Assembly: GCF_000758525.1 (NCBI RefSeq) | Contig: NZ_CP009241.1 | Location: 1,302,001-1,366,000 of the forward strand | Direction of reading: 5' to 3' | Length of the DNA: 64,000 nucleotides | From: Paenibacillus sp. FSL H7-0357 | GTDB taxonomy: Bacteria > Bacillota > Bacilli > Paenibacillales > Paenibacillaceae | Shown: one piece after another, positions 27,234 through 34,072 of the stretch | Layout: each line of letters begins with the position of its first letter | How positions within the stretch are numbered: the stretch's first letter is position 1 | Translations under genes and position numbers: made by a program | The notes under the pieces: model-generated | What the model was told of the DNA's origin: nothing | Database searches by the model: none | Seen by the model: only the letters and a program-made list of their open reading frames with translations

Positions 27234-27267
27234 AAGAAGCTTATCAACTGGCGTTGACAAGCTTCTT
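27234..27267 (-). terminator. Terminator of the siderophore-binding lipoprotein gene
   Basis: Stem AAGAAGCTT(G/A)TCAAC against GTTGA(C/T)AAGCTTCTT; on the minus strand it is followed by TGTTTTATAT. It separates the lipoprotein gene from the regulator gene. Confidence 0.85.
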
Positions 27268-27318
27268 CGTGTCAGATATGTCTCCGTTTAAACACCGGGA
27301 CCCTAAGAAAGGGATGGA

Positions 27319-28347
27319 TTATTTATTATTCAGCAATTTAGGGATTTCTCCCAGCAGCCATTCACGGGTAGTTGCATCGCTTGATGTCTTCATAATGTCT
27401 TGTGTGTAGACATAGCCGTTCTTGACAGCGGGAAGACTCTTCCACACCTGACTTTTCAGCATTGCTTCTGTGGATTGCTTGGCTTCATCGGCAACAGGAG
27501 TCAGCAGGAAAATCCGGTCTCCGGAATATTGTTCAATCGCCTCCATAGATACTTCCTGGAATCCCATACCTTCGTCAAGCACCTTCTGGATCGCGGGGGT
27601 TGGCTTGAAGCCATTCTCACCATACAGCACCTGCGAAAGTCCGGTGGTGGCCATTACGAACAGCCGGTCACCGGGATAATAGGTGAAGACAGCTGCGGTT
27701 TCTCCCTCTTTCATCAGACCGTCGCTTTTCAATTGCTCCCACATGGCGGTTTCCTTTGACTTGTACTGGGCCAGCCAGGCTTCCGCTTCAGCCGATTTAT
27801 CAAGAAGTCCGCCGATTTCCGCCATCCGTTCCTGCAGCGGGGCGAAAGTATCGAAGATTACAGTGGGTGCAATTTTGGACAATGCCTCGAAATCCGCTTC
27901 GTCCGTTCCTGCATAGATGATCAAGTCGGGTTGAAGCGACAAAGTCTTCTCCAGGTTAATCGGGAATCCTACATCCTCGACACCCTTCAACTGGTCTTCG
28001 AACACCTGGCCATCGCCCATCGAAAGCGGATAACCGACTGCTTGCACACCCAATGCCAGTAAGTCACCATAGGTTTCTCCGGAGTAAACTACACGTTTCG
28101 GTGTAACCGGAATCTCCATAGTATGGCCTTTGTAATCTGTATACGAGCGGGTTTTTGCTGCAGCTTCACCAGTGTCAGCGTCGGATGCCTCCGGAGCAGG
28201 TGATGCGCTCGCGGCGGTATTGCTGCCAGCAGAGCTAGCCGCAGCATTGCCGGCAGGTGGTTCCTCAGAGTTTCCGCACGCGAGCAGAAGAGTGCTCATC
28301 ACGAAGATGACACATAACGCGGCGAAGGGTTGTCTTGCCTTTTTCAT
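27319..28347 (-). CDS. Iron-siderophore ABC transporter substrate-binding lipoprotein
   Basis: Lipoprotein of 342 residues, class III (FeuA/BtuF-like) binding protein. Signal peptide with lipobox 'LLLACGN' (Cys24), an Ala/Ser/Gly linker, then 'TPKRVVYSGETYGDLLALGVQ' and 'LQPDLIIYAG', the family pattern. The ATG at 28347 has GGGGAGG upstream, although the frame stays open to 28398. No permease or ATPase genes follow, so it must feed a transporter encoded elsewhere. Its binding domain is clearly related to the C-terminus of the neighbouring Btr-like regulator. A Fur-type box overlaps the promoter region. Confidence 0.92.
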   Translation of the reverse strand: MKKARQPFAALCVIFVMSTLLLACGNSEEPPAGNAAASSAGSNTAASASPAPEASDADTGEAAAKTRSYTDYKGHTMEIPVTPKRVVYSGETYGDLLALGVQAVGYPLSMGDGQVFEDQLKGVEDVGFPINLEKTLSLQPDLIIYAGTDEADFEALSKIAPTVIFDTFAPLQERMAEIGGLLDKSAEAEAWLAQYKSKETAMWEQLKSDGLMKEGETAAVFTYYPGDRLFVMATTGLSQVLYGENGFKPTPAIQKVLDEGMGFQEVSMEAIEQYSGDRIFLLTPVADEAKQSTEAMLKSQVWKSLPAVKNGYVYTQDIMKTSSDATTREWLLGEIPKLLNNK

Positions 28348-28383
28348 AGAATCTTGCCTCCCCAGAAATATATAACGATTAAC

Positions 28384-28403
28384 AATAATGATAATCATTC
28401 TCG
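28384..28403. promoter_or_regulatory. Fur-type box of the siderophore-binding gene
   Basis: AATAATGATAATCATTCTCG, close to the classical Fur palindrome, 37 bases upstream of the lipoprotein start. Confidence 0.85.
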
Positions 28404-28539
28404 TTAGAAACCAATCTTAAAGGAAACCCGTTCTTTACTCAATGGACAAAATTCAAACTGTCCTTTCATTTTGTACAAATCTGTTGCTCCCGGATGGGAA
28501 GAAGTAGTTGCGTTGCTTCAAAAAAAATTAGTTGCAGTG

Positions 28540-28608
28540 TGTTATTAACAACTTGATAATATCAAATATTCATGCTAAACTGTTGTTAATAACAAAATGT
28601 TAATAACA
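28540..28608 (+). promoter_or_regulatory. Promoter of the SPFH/NADK-like operon with three operator copies
   Basis: TGTTATTAACA at 28540-28550 is the exact reverse complement of TGTTAATAACA at 28584-28594 and 28598-28608. The first and second copies extend to a 13-bp perfect inverted repeat. Between them lies a sigma-A-type promoter: TTGATA (28553-28558), 17 bases, TAAACT (28576-28581). Operators directly abut both promoter boxes, which is the arrangement expected for repression. Confidence 0.7.
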
Positions 28609-28628
28609 TAAACCAGGAGGTTTTGTCC

Positions 28629-29684
28629 ATGTTCGGATTCCGATTCGTGAAATTCCAGCCCAGTGATTATGTACTCAAGGTGAAGAACGGCAAAGTCGTC
28701 CGTGAAGGCATCGGTCTTTCTTTTCATTATTACGTGCCGACTACGTCGGTTGTTGTAGTGCCGGTATCCTCGATTGATGTCCCGTTTATGTTCGAAGAGA
28801 TTACGAGCGATTACCAGACGGTGACCGTCCAGGGCCAGCTGACCTACCGGATCGTCGATTACCGCAAGACCACACAAATTCTCAATTATACCTACAATTT
28901 GAAAAAGAACACGTACCTGTCCGATGATCCCGGCAAGCTGGCCCAGCGGGTCATCAACATCGCCAAGGTGCTGACCAAGAAGCAGCTGGAGCAGCTGCCC
29001 CTGCGGGAAGCCATCCAGTCAAGCGAACGTCTGGCCAAGACCATTACCGGGGAGATTGAACGGAACGCGGAAATTGAGAAGCTGGGGATCGAGCTGATGG
29101 GGCTGTCGATTCTGGCGATTGTTCCGAACAAGGAGACCCTTCGTGCACTGGAGGCGCAGGCCAGAGAAGAAATTCTCCGCAGCGCAGACAATGCGCTGTA
29201 TGAACGGCGCAATGCCTCCATTGAGCAGGAGCGGCGGGTGAAGGAAAACGAGCTGAATACGGAGATTGCTGTTGAGACGAAGAAGAAGCAGATCCGTGAG
29301 ACCCAGCTGGATGCAGAGCGTTCAGTAAAGCAAAAGCAGAACGAAATGAAGGAAGAGCAGCTCAGCTTCGATACCGCACTGGAAGAGAAGAAGCAGGAGC
29401 TGATCGAACTCACTGTGGCCAACCAAAGAGCGGAAGCGGATGCCAAAGCCTACGAGCTGTCGGCGGTGATGAATTCGCTGCAGGGGGTATCGCCAAATGT
29501 GCTGCAGGCACTGACCAATGTCGGCATGAAGCCGGATAAGCTGATCGCCATCGCCTTCCAGGAGCTGGCTGAGAATGCCGGGAAGATCGGCCAGCTGAAC
29601 ATTACGCCGGATCTTCTGCAGGGAATTATGGCCGGATCGGCCGGAAACGGGGCAGGTGCGGCGAGAGGAGCGGGAGGGCGATGA
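28629..29684 (+). CDS. SPFH/band 7 domain protein with long coiled coil
   Basis: Protein of 351 residues. The SPFH domain spans about 5-180 ('VVPVSSIDVPFMFEEITSDY', 'VTVQGQLTYRIVDY'). It is followed by a highly charged coiled coil at about 180-285 (many Glu, Lys, Arg and Gln) and a C-terminal helix region ('LQALTNVGMKPDKLIAIAF') ending in a Gly/Ala tail. There is no N-terminal membrane helix or signal, unlike flotillin and HflK, so it is either soluble or peripherally attached. The ATG at 28629 has AGGAGG 8 bases upstream. It overlaps the next gene by four bases. SPFH proteins form ring or cage scaffolds; its client here is probably the NADK-like protein. Confidence 0.88.
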   Translation: MFGFRFVKFQPSDYVLKVKNGKVVREGIGLSFHYYVPTTSVVVVPVSSIDVPFMFEEITSDYQTVTVQGQLTYRIVDYRKTTQILNYTYNLKKNTYLSDDPGKLAQRVINIAKVLTKKQLEQLPLREAIQSSERLAKTITGEIERNAEIEKLGIELMGLSILAIVPNKETLRALEAQAREEILRSADNALYERRNASIEQERRVKENELNTEIAVETKKKQIRETQLDAERSVKQKQNEMKEEQLSFDTALEEKKQELIELTVANQRAEADAKAYELSAVMNSLQGVSPNVLQALTNVGMKPDKLIAIAFQELAENAGKIGQLNITPDLLQGIMAGSAGNGAGAARGAGGR

Positions 29685-30649
29685 GCGGCCGGATGTCCGA
29701 GAATAAAATCATTCTGATCAAACGCAAAACACGGCTGGAAGAGCTGGTGGTCCGCTACAATACGATCCAGCAGGCCCAGTTCTATATTGAGCGGCTGGGT
29801 GCGGATTTCAGCGACTATATCAGCGAGGATCATCATTACCGCAAGGCGGTGGAGACGGCAGTGATTGAGCTGAGCGCCATAGGCAGAGTTCAGCTGCTGG
29901 AGCGGCAGCATGTCCCGAATTTCATCTTCGGTGATGAGGATACAGTGGTTGTGCTTGGGCAGGACGGACTTGTAGCCAATACACTGAAATACTTGCGGGA
30001 GCAGCCGTTGATTGGTGTTAATCCCGATCCGCTGCGCTGGGATGGAGTGCTGCTGCCGTTCACCGTCAAGGATCTGCGGCTCCTTCTGCCTGAGGTGTTC
30101 CGGGGCCAGCGCCAGGTGCGCGAAGTGACCCTTGCCCGGGCGGAGCTTAATGACGGCCAGAGCCTGTACGGTGTCAATGATTTGTTCATCGGCCGCAAAA
30201 CCCATGTGTCTGCACGTTACCAGCTTCAACTGAATGATGTAACCGAGCAGCAGTCCTCCAGCGGCATCATTGTCTCCACCGGGATGGGTTCGACCGGCTG
30301 GCTCAAGAGCGTCCTCGCCGGAGCGACGGGCATTGTCCGCAGCGCAGCCGGGCTGCAAGTGGATGCGGAAGCGGAGGCAGTACTTGGCTTGGCCGGTTCC
30401 GGGCAGCGGCTGGCCTGGGATCATCCGCATCTTTATTTCACGGTGCGGGAACCTTTCCCCAGCCGTACGACCTCCGCCGGAGTTGTCTTCGGGCAGATCG
30501 GCGCTCAGCAGCCGCTGCGGATTACCTCGCAGATGCCGGAGGACGGAGTCATTTTCAGCGATGGAGTTGAAAGCGACTTTCTGGAGTTCAATTCCGGGGT
30601 GGAGGCCACCATCAGTCTGGCTGAGAAAAGAGGGAGACTGGTAGTGTGA
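29681..30649 (+). CDS. Atypical NAD kinase-like protein
   Basis: Protein of 322 residues with an NAD-kinase/diacylglycerol-kinase-like fold. 'VVVLGQDGLVANTLKYL' corresponds to the GGDGT nucleotide loop (here GQDGL). 'IGVNPDPLRWDGVLLPF' and 'IIVSTGMGSTGWLKSV' correspond to the later conserved NADK segments. The loop departs from consensus, yet Asp-Gly is retained. In some annotations such proteins are called sugar kinases. The ATG overlaps the SPFH stop (ATGA), so the pair is translationally coupled. Whether it phosphorylates NAD or another ligand, or only senses it, is unknown. Confidence 0.75.
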   Translation: MSGRMSENKIILIKRKTRLEELVVRYNTIQQAQFYIERLGADFSDYISEDHHYRKAVETAVIELSAIGRVQLLERQHVPNFIFGDEDTVVVLGQDGLVANTLKYLREQPLIGVNPDPLRWDGVLLPFTVKDLRLLLPEVFRGQRQVREVTLARAELNDGQSLYGVNDLFIGRKTHVSARYQLQLNDVTEQQSSSGIIVSTGMGSTGWLKSVLAGATGIVRSAAGLQVDAEAEAVLGLAGSGQRLAWDHPHLYFTVREPFPSRTTSAGVVFGQIGAQQPLRITSQMPEDGVIFSDGVESDFLEFNSGVEATISLAEKRGRLVV

Positions 30650-30688
30650 AGCTATGGTCAACAGCCGATTTGCCGTATGGATAAGCAC

Positions 30689-30732
30689 AAAAGGCTGTCT
30701 CAAGCAGAATAATCTGCCGGAGACAGCCTTTT
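30689..30732. terminator. Bidirectional terminator
   Basis: AAAAGGCTGTCTC/GAGACAGCCTTTT, 13-bp perfect stem, with A and T tracts on both sides. It ends the SPFH-NADK unit and the convergent Gln-rich gene. Confidence 0.92.
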
Positions 30733-30749
30733 CGAAAGATAAGCAAGTC

Positions 30750-31211
30750 CTATTGAAAGTTCCGTCCTTGATTCATCAATGAGCCATAGTTTTGGCCGGT
30801 AGGAGAACCGGTATGTGATGGCATCGGATTGAACGACGGGTTCAGCGGGGTATGCACCGAATGCATAGGCTGCTGTTGACCATAGGAAGGGTTAAAGGAT
30901 GGGTTGAAGGACGGGTTAAAGCTTTGAGCGCCTGTAGTATTTCCGGCAAATTGAGAGGACTGCTCAAGCTGTCTAAGCGTCTGTGTAACCTGCTGCAGCT
31001 GCTGAATGGCTGTGTTATGGCCCTGCAGCGCATTTTGAATAATTTGACTCGCCTTGTGCTCACGTTGGGCCAGTTCTTCCAGTCTTACCGCATTCTGCTG
31101 CTCCTGCTGGAGAAGCTGCTGATAATTCTGGCTGGCTTGCTGTGTCTGGCTCACAAGCTGTTGAATGATTTGTTCGCAATGACTGATCTGGCTGGAAAGG
31201 TTTGAATTCAA
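30750..31211 (-). CDS. Gln/Asn-rich coiled-coil protein of unknown function
   Basis: Not recognised as a named family. The 153-residue product has a long Gln-rich amphipathic helix (about 1-95), suggesting a coiled coil. A tail follows with a short tandem 'SFNPSFNPSFNPSYG' and further Asn/Pro/Gly/Ser-rich residues. There is no signal peptide or membrane helix. The TTG at 31211 is chosen because AAGGAGGC lies 8 bases upstream. Composition is reminiscent of small spore-coat or storage proteins in spore formers, but nothing in the sequence proves this. Confidence 0.75.
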   Translation of the reverse strand: MNSNLSSQISHCEQIIQQLVSQTQQASQNYQQLLQQEQQNAVRLEELAQREHKASQIIQNALQGHNTAIQQLQQVTQTLRQLEQSSQFAGNTTGAQSFNPSFNPSFNPSYGQQQPMHSVHTPLNPSFNPMPSHTGSPTGQNYGSLMNQGRNFQ

Positions 31212-31417
31212 AGTGATTTGCCTCCTTGGGCGTTTGAGTTTGAACTTGCGGATTTATTATCTCTGAGGGGTCGGCGGAATATTCATGCAAATTCAGTTTT
31301 CGGGAGTATGGGACAAACAAGAACGAATAGGTACAGGCAGCGGTGCAACTAATGAACTCTGATTTCGTCTATGTAGATGAGTTACCATAATCACCCATAA
31401 CCTGGAGGTGGGGCAAC

Positions 31418-32329
31418 ATGAATCTGCATGATACGGCCGGCTGGTGCAAGGCTTATTGGGCACGCAGTCTCAAGCTGGCGCTAATGTTTGTGCTGCTGTT
31501 TACGGCTTGCTTTACCGGAGCGGCGGCAGCAAAGGCAGCGTCGTCAGAGCTGATCATTGTCAACAAGAAGACAAACAAACTTGGTTATTTCAGCGGCGGC
31601 AAGCTGGAGAAGATTTTTCCGGTTGCAACGGGCAAAACGAAAAGCCTGACCCCTGAAGGCAGCTTTCCGATTGTGGTCAAGGTCAAGAACAGACCTTACT
31701 ACAAGGAGAAAATTCCCGGCGGAGATCCGGCCAATCCGCTCGGTGACCGCTGGCTCGGACTGAAAGTGAACGGCACGATGGGCACAACCTATGCCATTCA
31801 CGGCAACAATAATGAATCCTCCATCGGCAAATATGTCAGCGCCGGCTGCATCCGGATGCATAATGACGATATCCACTGGCTGTATCCGCGGGTGGCCAAG
31901 AATACAACCGTTATTATTACGTCCTCCTCATCGGATATGGAAACCATTGCTACCAAAGCAGGTTATACACTCGGCCATAAAGTGTTCGCCGGGACGTTCA
32001 TCATTCACGGTGAAAGTGTAAAGCTAGAGGATCCTTTTGTAGTGGAGGACTCCAAAGTCTTTATACCTCTCAGAGAATCCGTCGCCCTCTGGGGCGGAAC
32101 ATTGAAACTTCAGCCAGGGACCGGTGCACTTATTATTACCGTCGGGGATCGCACCGTGATTCATAAACCTCAGACTGCTCAAGCGGTAGTTAATGGAAAA
32201 GTGGTTGCAATAACAGCTTCACGGCTGGAGAGCAGCAGGCTGCTCATTCCGCTGGACAATGTCACCGGGCTATTCGGATTGCAGTTCACCTGGAAGCCGA
32301 AAGAGCAGACAGTGACTTTCGCGGACTAA
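31418..32329 (+). CDS. L,D-transpeptidase (YkuD) with C-terminal stalk domain
   Basis: Exported peptidoglycan cross-linking enzyme of 303 residues. A signal or anchor helix spans about 17-40. The YkuD domain (about 46-165) contains 'YAIHGNNNESSIGKY' and 'VSAGCIRMHNDDI', with the catalytic cysteine at about 144. A copper-amine-oxidase-N-terminal/stalk domain follows ('KVFIPLRESVALWGG', 'LLIPLDNVTGLFG'), probably a wall-binding module. CTGGAGG lies upstream of the ATG. Single-gene unit. The combination of YkuD with a C-terminal stalk domain fits a surface enzyme of Paenibacillus-type cells. Confidence 0.92.
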   Translation: MNLHDTAGWCKAYWARSLKLALMFVLLFTACFTGAAAAKAASSELIIVNKKTNKLGYFSGGKLEKIFPVATGKTKSLTPEGSFPIVVKVKNRPYYKEKIPGGDPANPLGDRWLGLKVNGTMGTTYAIHGNNNESSIGKYVSAGCIRMHNDDIHWLYPRVAKNTTVIITSSSSDMETIATKAGYTLGHKVFAGTFIIHGESVKLEDPFVVEDSKVFIPLRESVALWGGTLKLQPGTGALIITVGDRTVIHKPQTAQAVVNGKVVAITASRLESSRLLIPLDNVTGLFGLQFTWKPKEQTVTFAD

Positions 32330-32484
32330 TGTAACGTTCATCGTAATTGTATGACCGCAGACGGGAGGGCATCCGGCTGTGGTCTTTTTAACATATATAT
32401 AGATTCAACTTGAAAACTTGAGATAAGGGAAAGGAGCAGCGAAGGGGAATTTTGGAACTGGAGGAACGGTAGTGTCCGCCTTTG

Positions 32485-32572
32485 TCTTCGGATTTCTACC
32501 GCTAATTGTGGTTAAAATCAAGAAATTCGAAGACAGCAGCGGCCGGAAGTCCAAATATTCCCCGTAGTTGCG
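32485..32572 (+). repeat. Copy 2 of the ~90-bp dispersed intergenic repeat
   Basis: Matches the reverse complement of 18031-18120. The internal hairpin keeps pairing despite base changes (ACCGC with GTGGT). It lies in a 330-base gap between the transpeptidase and DUF4362 genes; nothing else is recognised in that gap. Confidence 0.75.
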
Positions 32573-32658
32573 ACGTTGTTCGCTTCATCGGGAATAGAGC
32601 AGGATTTACAGGATAAATATTGAAGTTATAGGTAGGTAAGTGCAAAAGGAGGTTTTCG

Positions 32659-33108
32659 ATGAAAGCTTTGTTTACAACCCTTTATGTTATAATCTGCACA
32701 GCTATGCTGCTGGCCTGCAGCCGTTCCTATGATCCTGACGAAGCTGCGGAACGCGGGGATGTTGTAGACCTTCATGGGATGATTACCAATGCAGAGCGAC
32801 TGGATGAGTTTCTTGGCAATATAGAGGAGAACCACTCCGATAAGGTCAGGGTTACACAGTACACGGAGGAAGCAGACCCGATCTATATTGATCTTGCCTA
32901 TAATGGAGAAACGGTGAAATTTAAATATGACAATACCCACGATGAGTACGCAAAAGGTAAAGTCAGGACCAGTGTCTGCAAAGGAATCAGTAAAGAGGTC
33001 ACCGATAAGAAGATTGAATATAAGCTGACTGGATGCTCCGGCAAAAATAGTGATCTGGCGGATTCTTTCAGTCTGAGGATACAAGGAAAACAACTGAGTG
33101 AGGAGTGA
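32659..33108 (+). CDS. DUF4362 lipoprotein
   Basis: Exported lipoprotein of 149 residues with lipobox 'AMLLAC' (Cys20). The mature part matches the DUF4362 pattern: 'GDVVDLHGMITNAERLDEFL', 'VRVTQYTEEADPIYIDLAY', ending with a pair of cysteines in 'VCKGISKE' and 'LTGCSG' that may form a disulfide. Function is unknown. AAAGGAGG precedes the ATG. The following acetyltransferase gene starts 5 bases after the stop, with its ribosome site inside this gene's end, so the two form an operon. Confidence 0.85.
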   Translation: MKALFTTLYVIICTAMLLACSRSYDPDEAAERGDVVDLHGMITNAERLDEFLGNIEENHSDKVRVTQYTEEADPIYIDLAYNGETVKFKYDNTHDEYAKGKVRTSVCKGISKEVTDKKIEYKLTGCSGKNSDLADSFSLRIQGKQLSEE

Positions 33109-33113
33109 GCCGT

Positions 33114-33605
33114 ATGATGCTGAATTTGACCAGCCGGGCTTTAGCACAGGAGGATCTGGAATCGATCTGTGCGTTTGTCCAGAACGCCGAAGAAGTTTTT
33201 TGTGTAAGCCCGAAATTCCGGTATCCGCTGACAGCGGAGCAAATCCTGAAGAGGCTGGAGAACAGATATAGTCCGACAGTCATTGTATCCGGGGATGCGC
33301 CGGAGCCGCTTGCCTATGCCAATCTTTATGATAAGGATGAGAAGAGCCATACGATTTGGCTGGGCAATGTGATTGTAAGTCCAAGCTACCGGGGCACAGG
33401 GGCTGCGGCTTACCTGATCCAAACCATGATGGACATCGCCAAGCAGGAGCTTGGAGTCCGGACGATGAAGTTATACTGCCACAATACGAATACAAGAGCG
33501 CTGCTGTTCTATTGCAAGCAGGGGTTCAGCCCCTGCGGAAGTAAGGTGCTGGTCAAACCGGATGGCGAGAAGCTTGTAGGGATCGCAATGCAAAAAGAGC
33601 TATGA
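33114..33605 (+). CDS. GNAT family N-acetyltransferase
   Basis: Acetyltransferase of 163 residues. The acetyl-CoA site is 'VIVSPSYRGTGAAAYLI', followed by 'KLYCHNTNTRALLFYCKQGF'. The preceding strand 'IWLGNV' and N-terminal substrate half ('EEVFCVSPKFRYPLT') resemble the RimI/YjcK-like branch. The ATG at 33114 is chosen because AGGAG at 33101-33105 is 8 bases away; the GTG at 33105 overlaps it. Second gene of the unit with the DUF4362 lipoprotein. Substrate unknown. Confidence 0.88.
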   Translation: MMLNLTSRALAQEDLESICAFVQNAEEVFCVSPKFRYPLTAEQILKRLENRYSPTVIVSGDAPEPLAYANLYDKDEKSHTIWLGNVIVSPSYRGTGAAAYLIQTMMDIAKQELGVRTMKLYCHNTNTRALLFYCKQGFSPCGSKVLVKPDGEKLVGIAMQKEL

Positions 33606-33702
33606 CCCTGCGAGACTGAGACTGCTATGATTTCCTATGAGGAGATCCCACTCGGAGTTGATGCTGATCACAGGTAGCTCTTAACTATAATTATTCTTGA
33701 CC

Positions 33703-33731
33703 TTGCTTATCGTGGGCAGGCTTTATATACT
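33703..33731 (+). promoter_or_regulatory. Putative sigma-A promoter of the ABC-F leader
   Basis: TTGCTT, 17 bases, TATACT. It predicts a transcript start near 33738 and an untranslated leader of about 330 nt before the ABC-F start. Confidence 0.6.
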
Positions 33732-33776
33732 GTAACCAATAATAAATTCGGACAATTACGGAGGTTCACCCGACTG

Positions 33777-33788
33777 ATGAATAACTAA
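33777..33788 (+). other. Candidate three-codon leader ORF (Met-Asn-Asn-stop)
   Basis: ATG AAT AAC TAA preceded by GGAGGT at 33760-33765, 11 bases upstream. The good ribosome site in front of a nearly empty ORF is suggestive in an attenuator leader. Confidence 0.45.
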
Positions 33789-33821
33789 CACGTTTCCCAG
33801 CAACAGACCAGTTAACTTGTG

Positions 33822-33857
33822 ATGTGCTTATGCACAAGCCACGGGACGCCCTTGTAG
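33822..33857 (+). other. Candidate 11-codon leader peptide MCLCTSHGTPL
   Basis: Short open frame from ATG 33822 to TAG 33855-33857 within the ABC-F leader. It lacks a clear ribosome site, so it is weaker than the upstream three-codon ORF on that ground, although its length suits a stalling peptide. Confidence 0.3.
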
Positions 33858-33929
33858 GGTGTACGGTCAGGGATACGTGTGTCGTTCGGGGCCTATACGA
33901 TGCTAATAGAGGATAGAAGCTGGTGTTGA

Positions 33930-34039
33930 CGGCTTGCCCTTCAATTAAACAGGGGGAGGCTTCGTCCGCACCACTGTTTCCTGGCATCTCTCCCCCTTCA
34001 TACACAACTCTACCGCAGGCCGCTGGCTGCGGTTTTTTT
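33930..34039 (+). promoter_or_regulatory. Transcription attenuator (terminator/antiterminator) of the ABC-F gene
   Basis: Terminator: CCGCAG (34013-34018) with CTGCGG (34027-34032), followed by seven T, ending 33 bases before the start codon. Alternative: CGGCTTGC (33930-33937) can pair with GCAGGCCG (34016-34023), using one G-U pair, and would destroy the terminator. Inside that pairing sits a stable hairpin GGGGGAG (33952-33958)/CTCCCCC (33990-33996). Confidence 0.75.
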
Positions 34040-34072
34040 AGTTTCGGTATTTGATGAAGCGGAGGAATGAAC

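Noticed and set aside
27233..27268. Inverted repeat considered as an IS terminal repeat
   Set aside because: It is a compact stem with a T tract directly after a gene on the minus strand, which fits a terminator, and no transposase is near.
29450..30703. 417-codon minus-strand ORF opposite the NADK-like gene
   Set aside because: Composition is that of a complementary-strand shadow; the plus-strand frame shows NADK-like motifs, a coupled start and a terminator.
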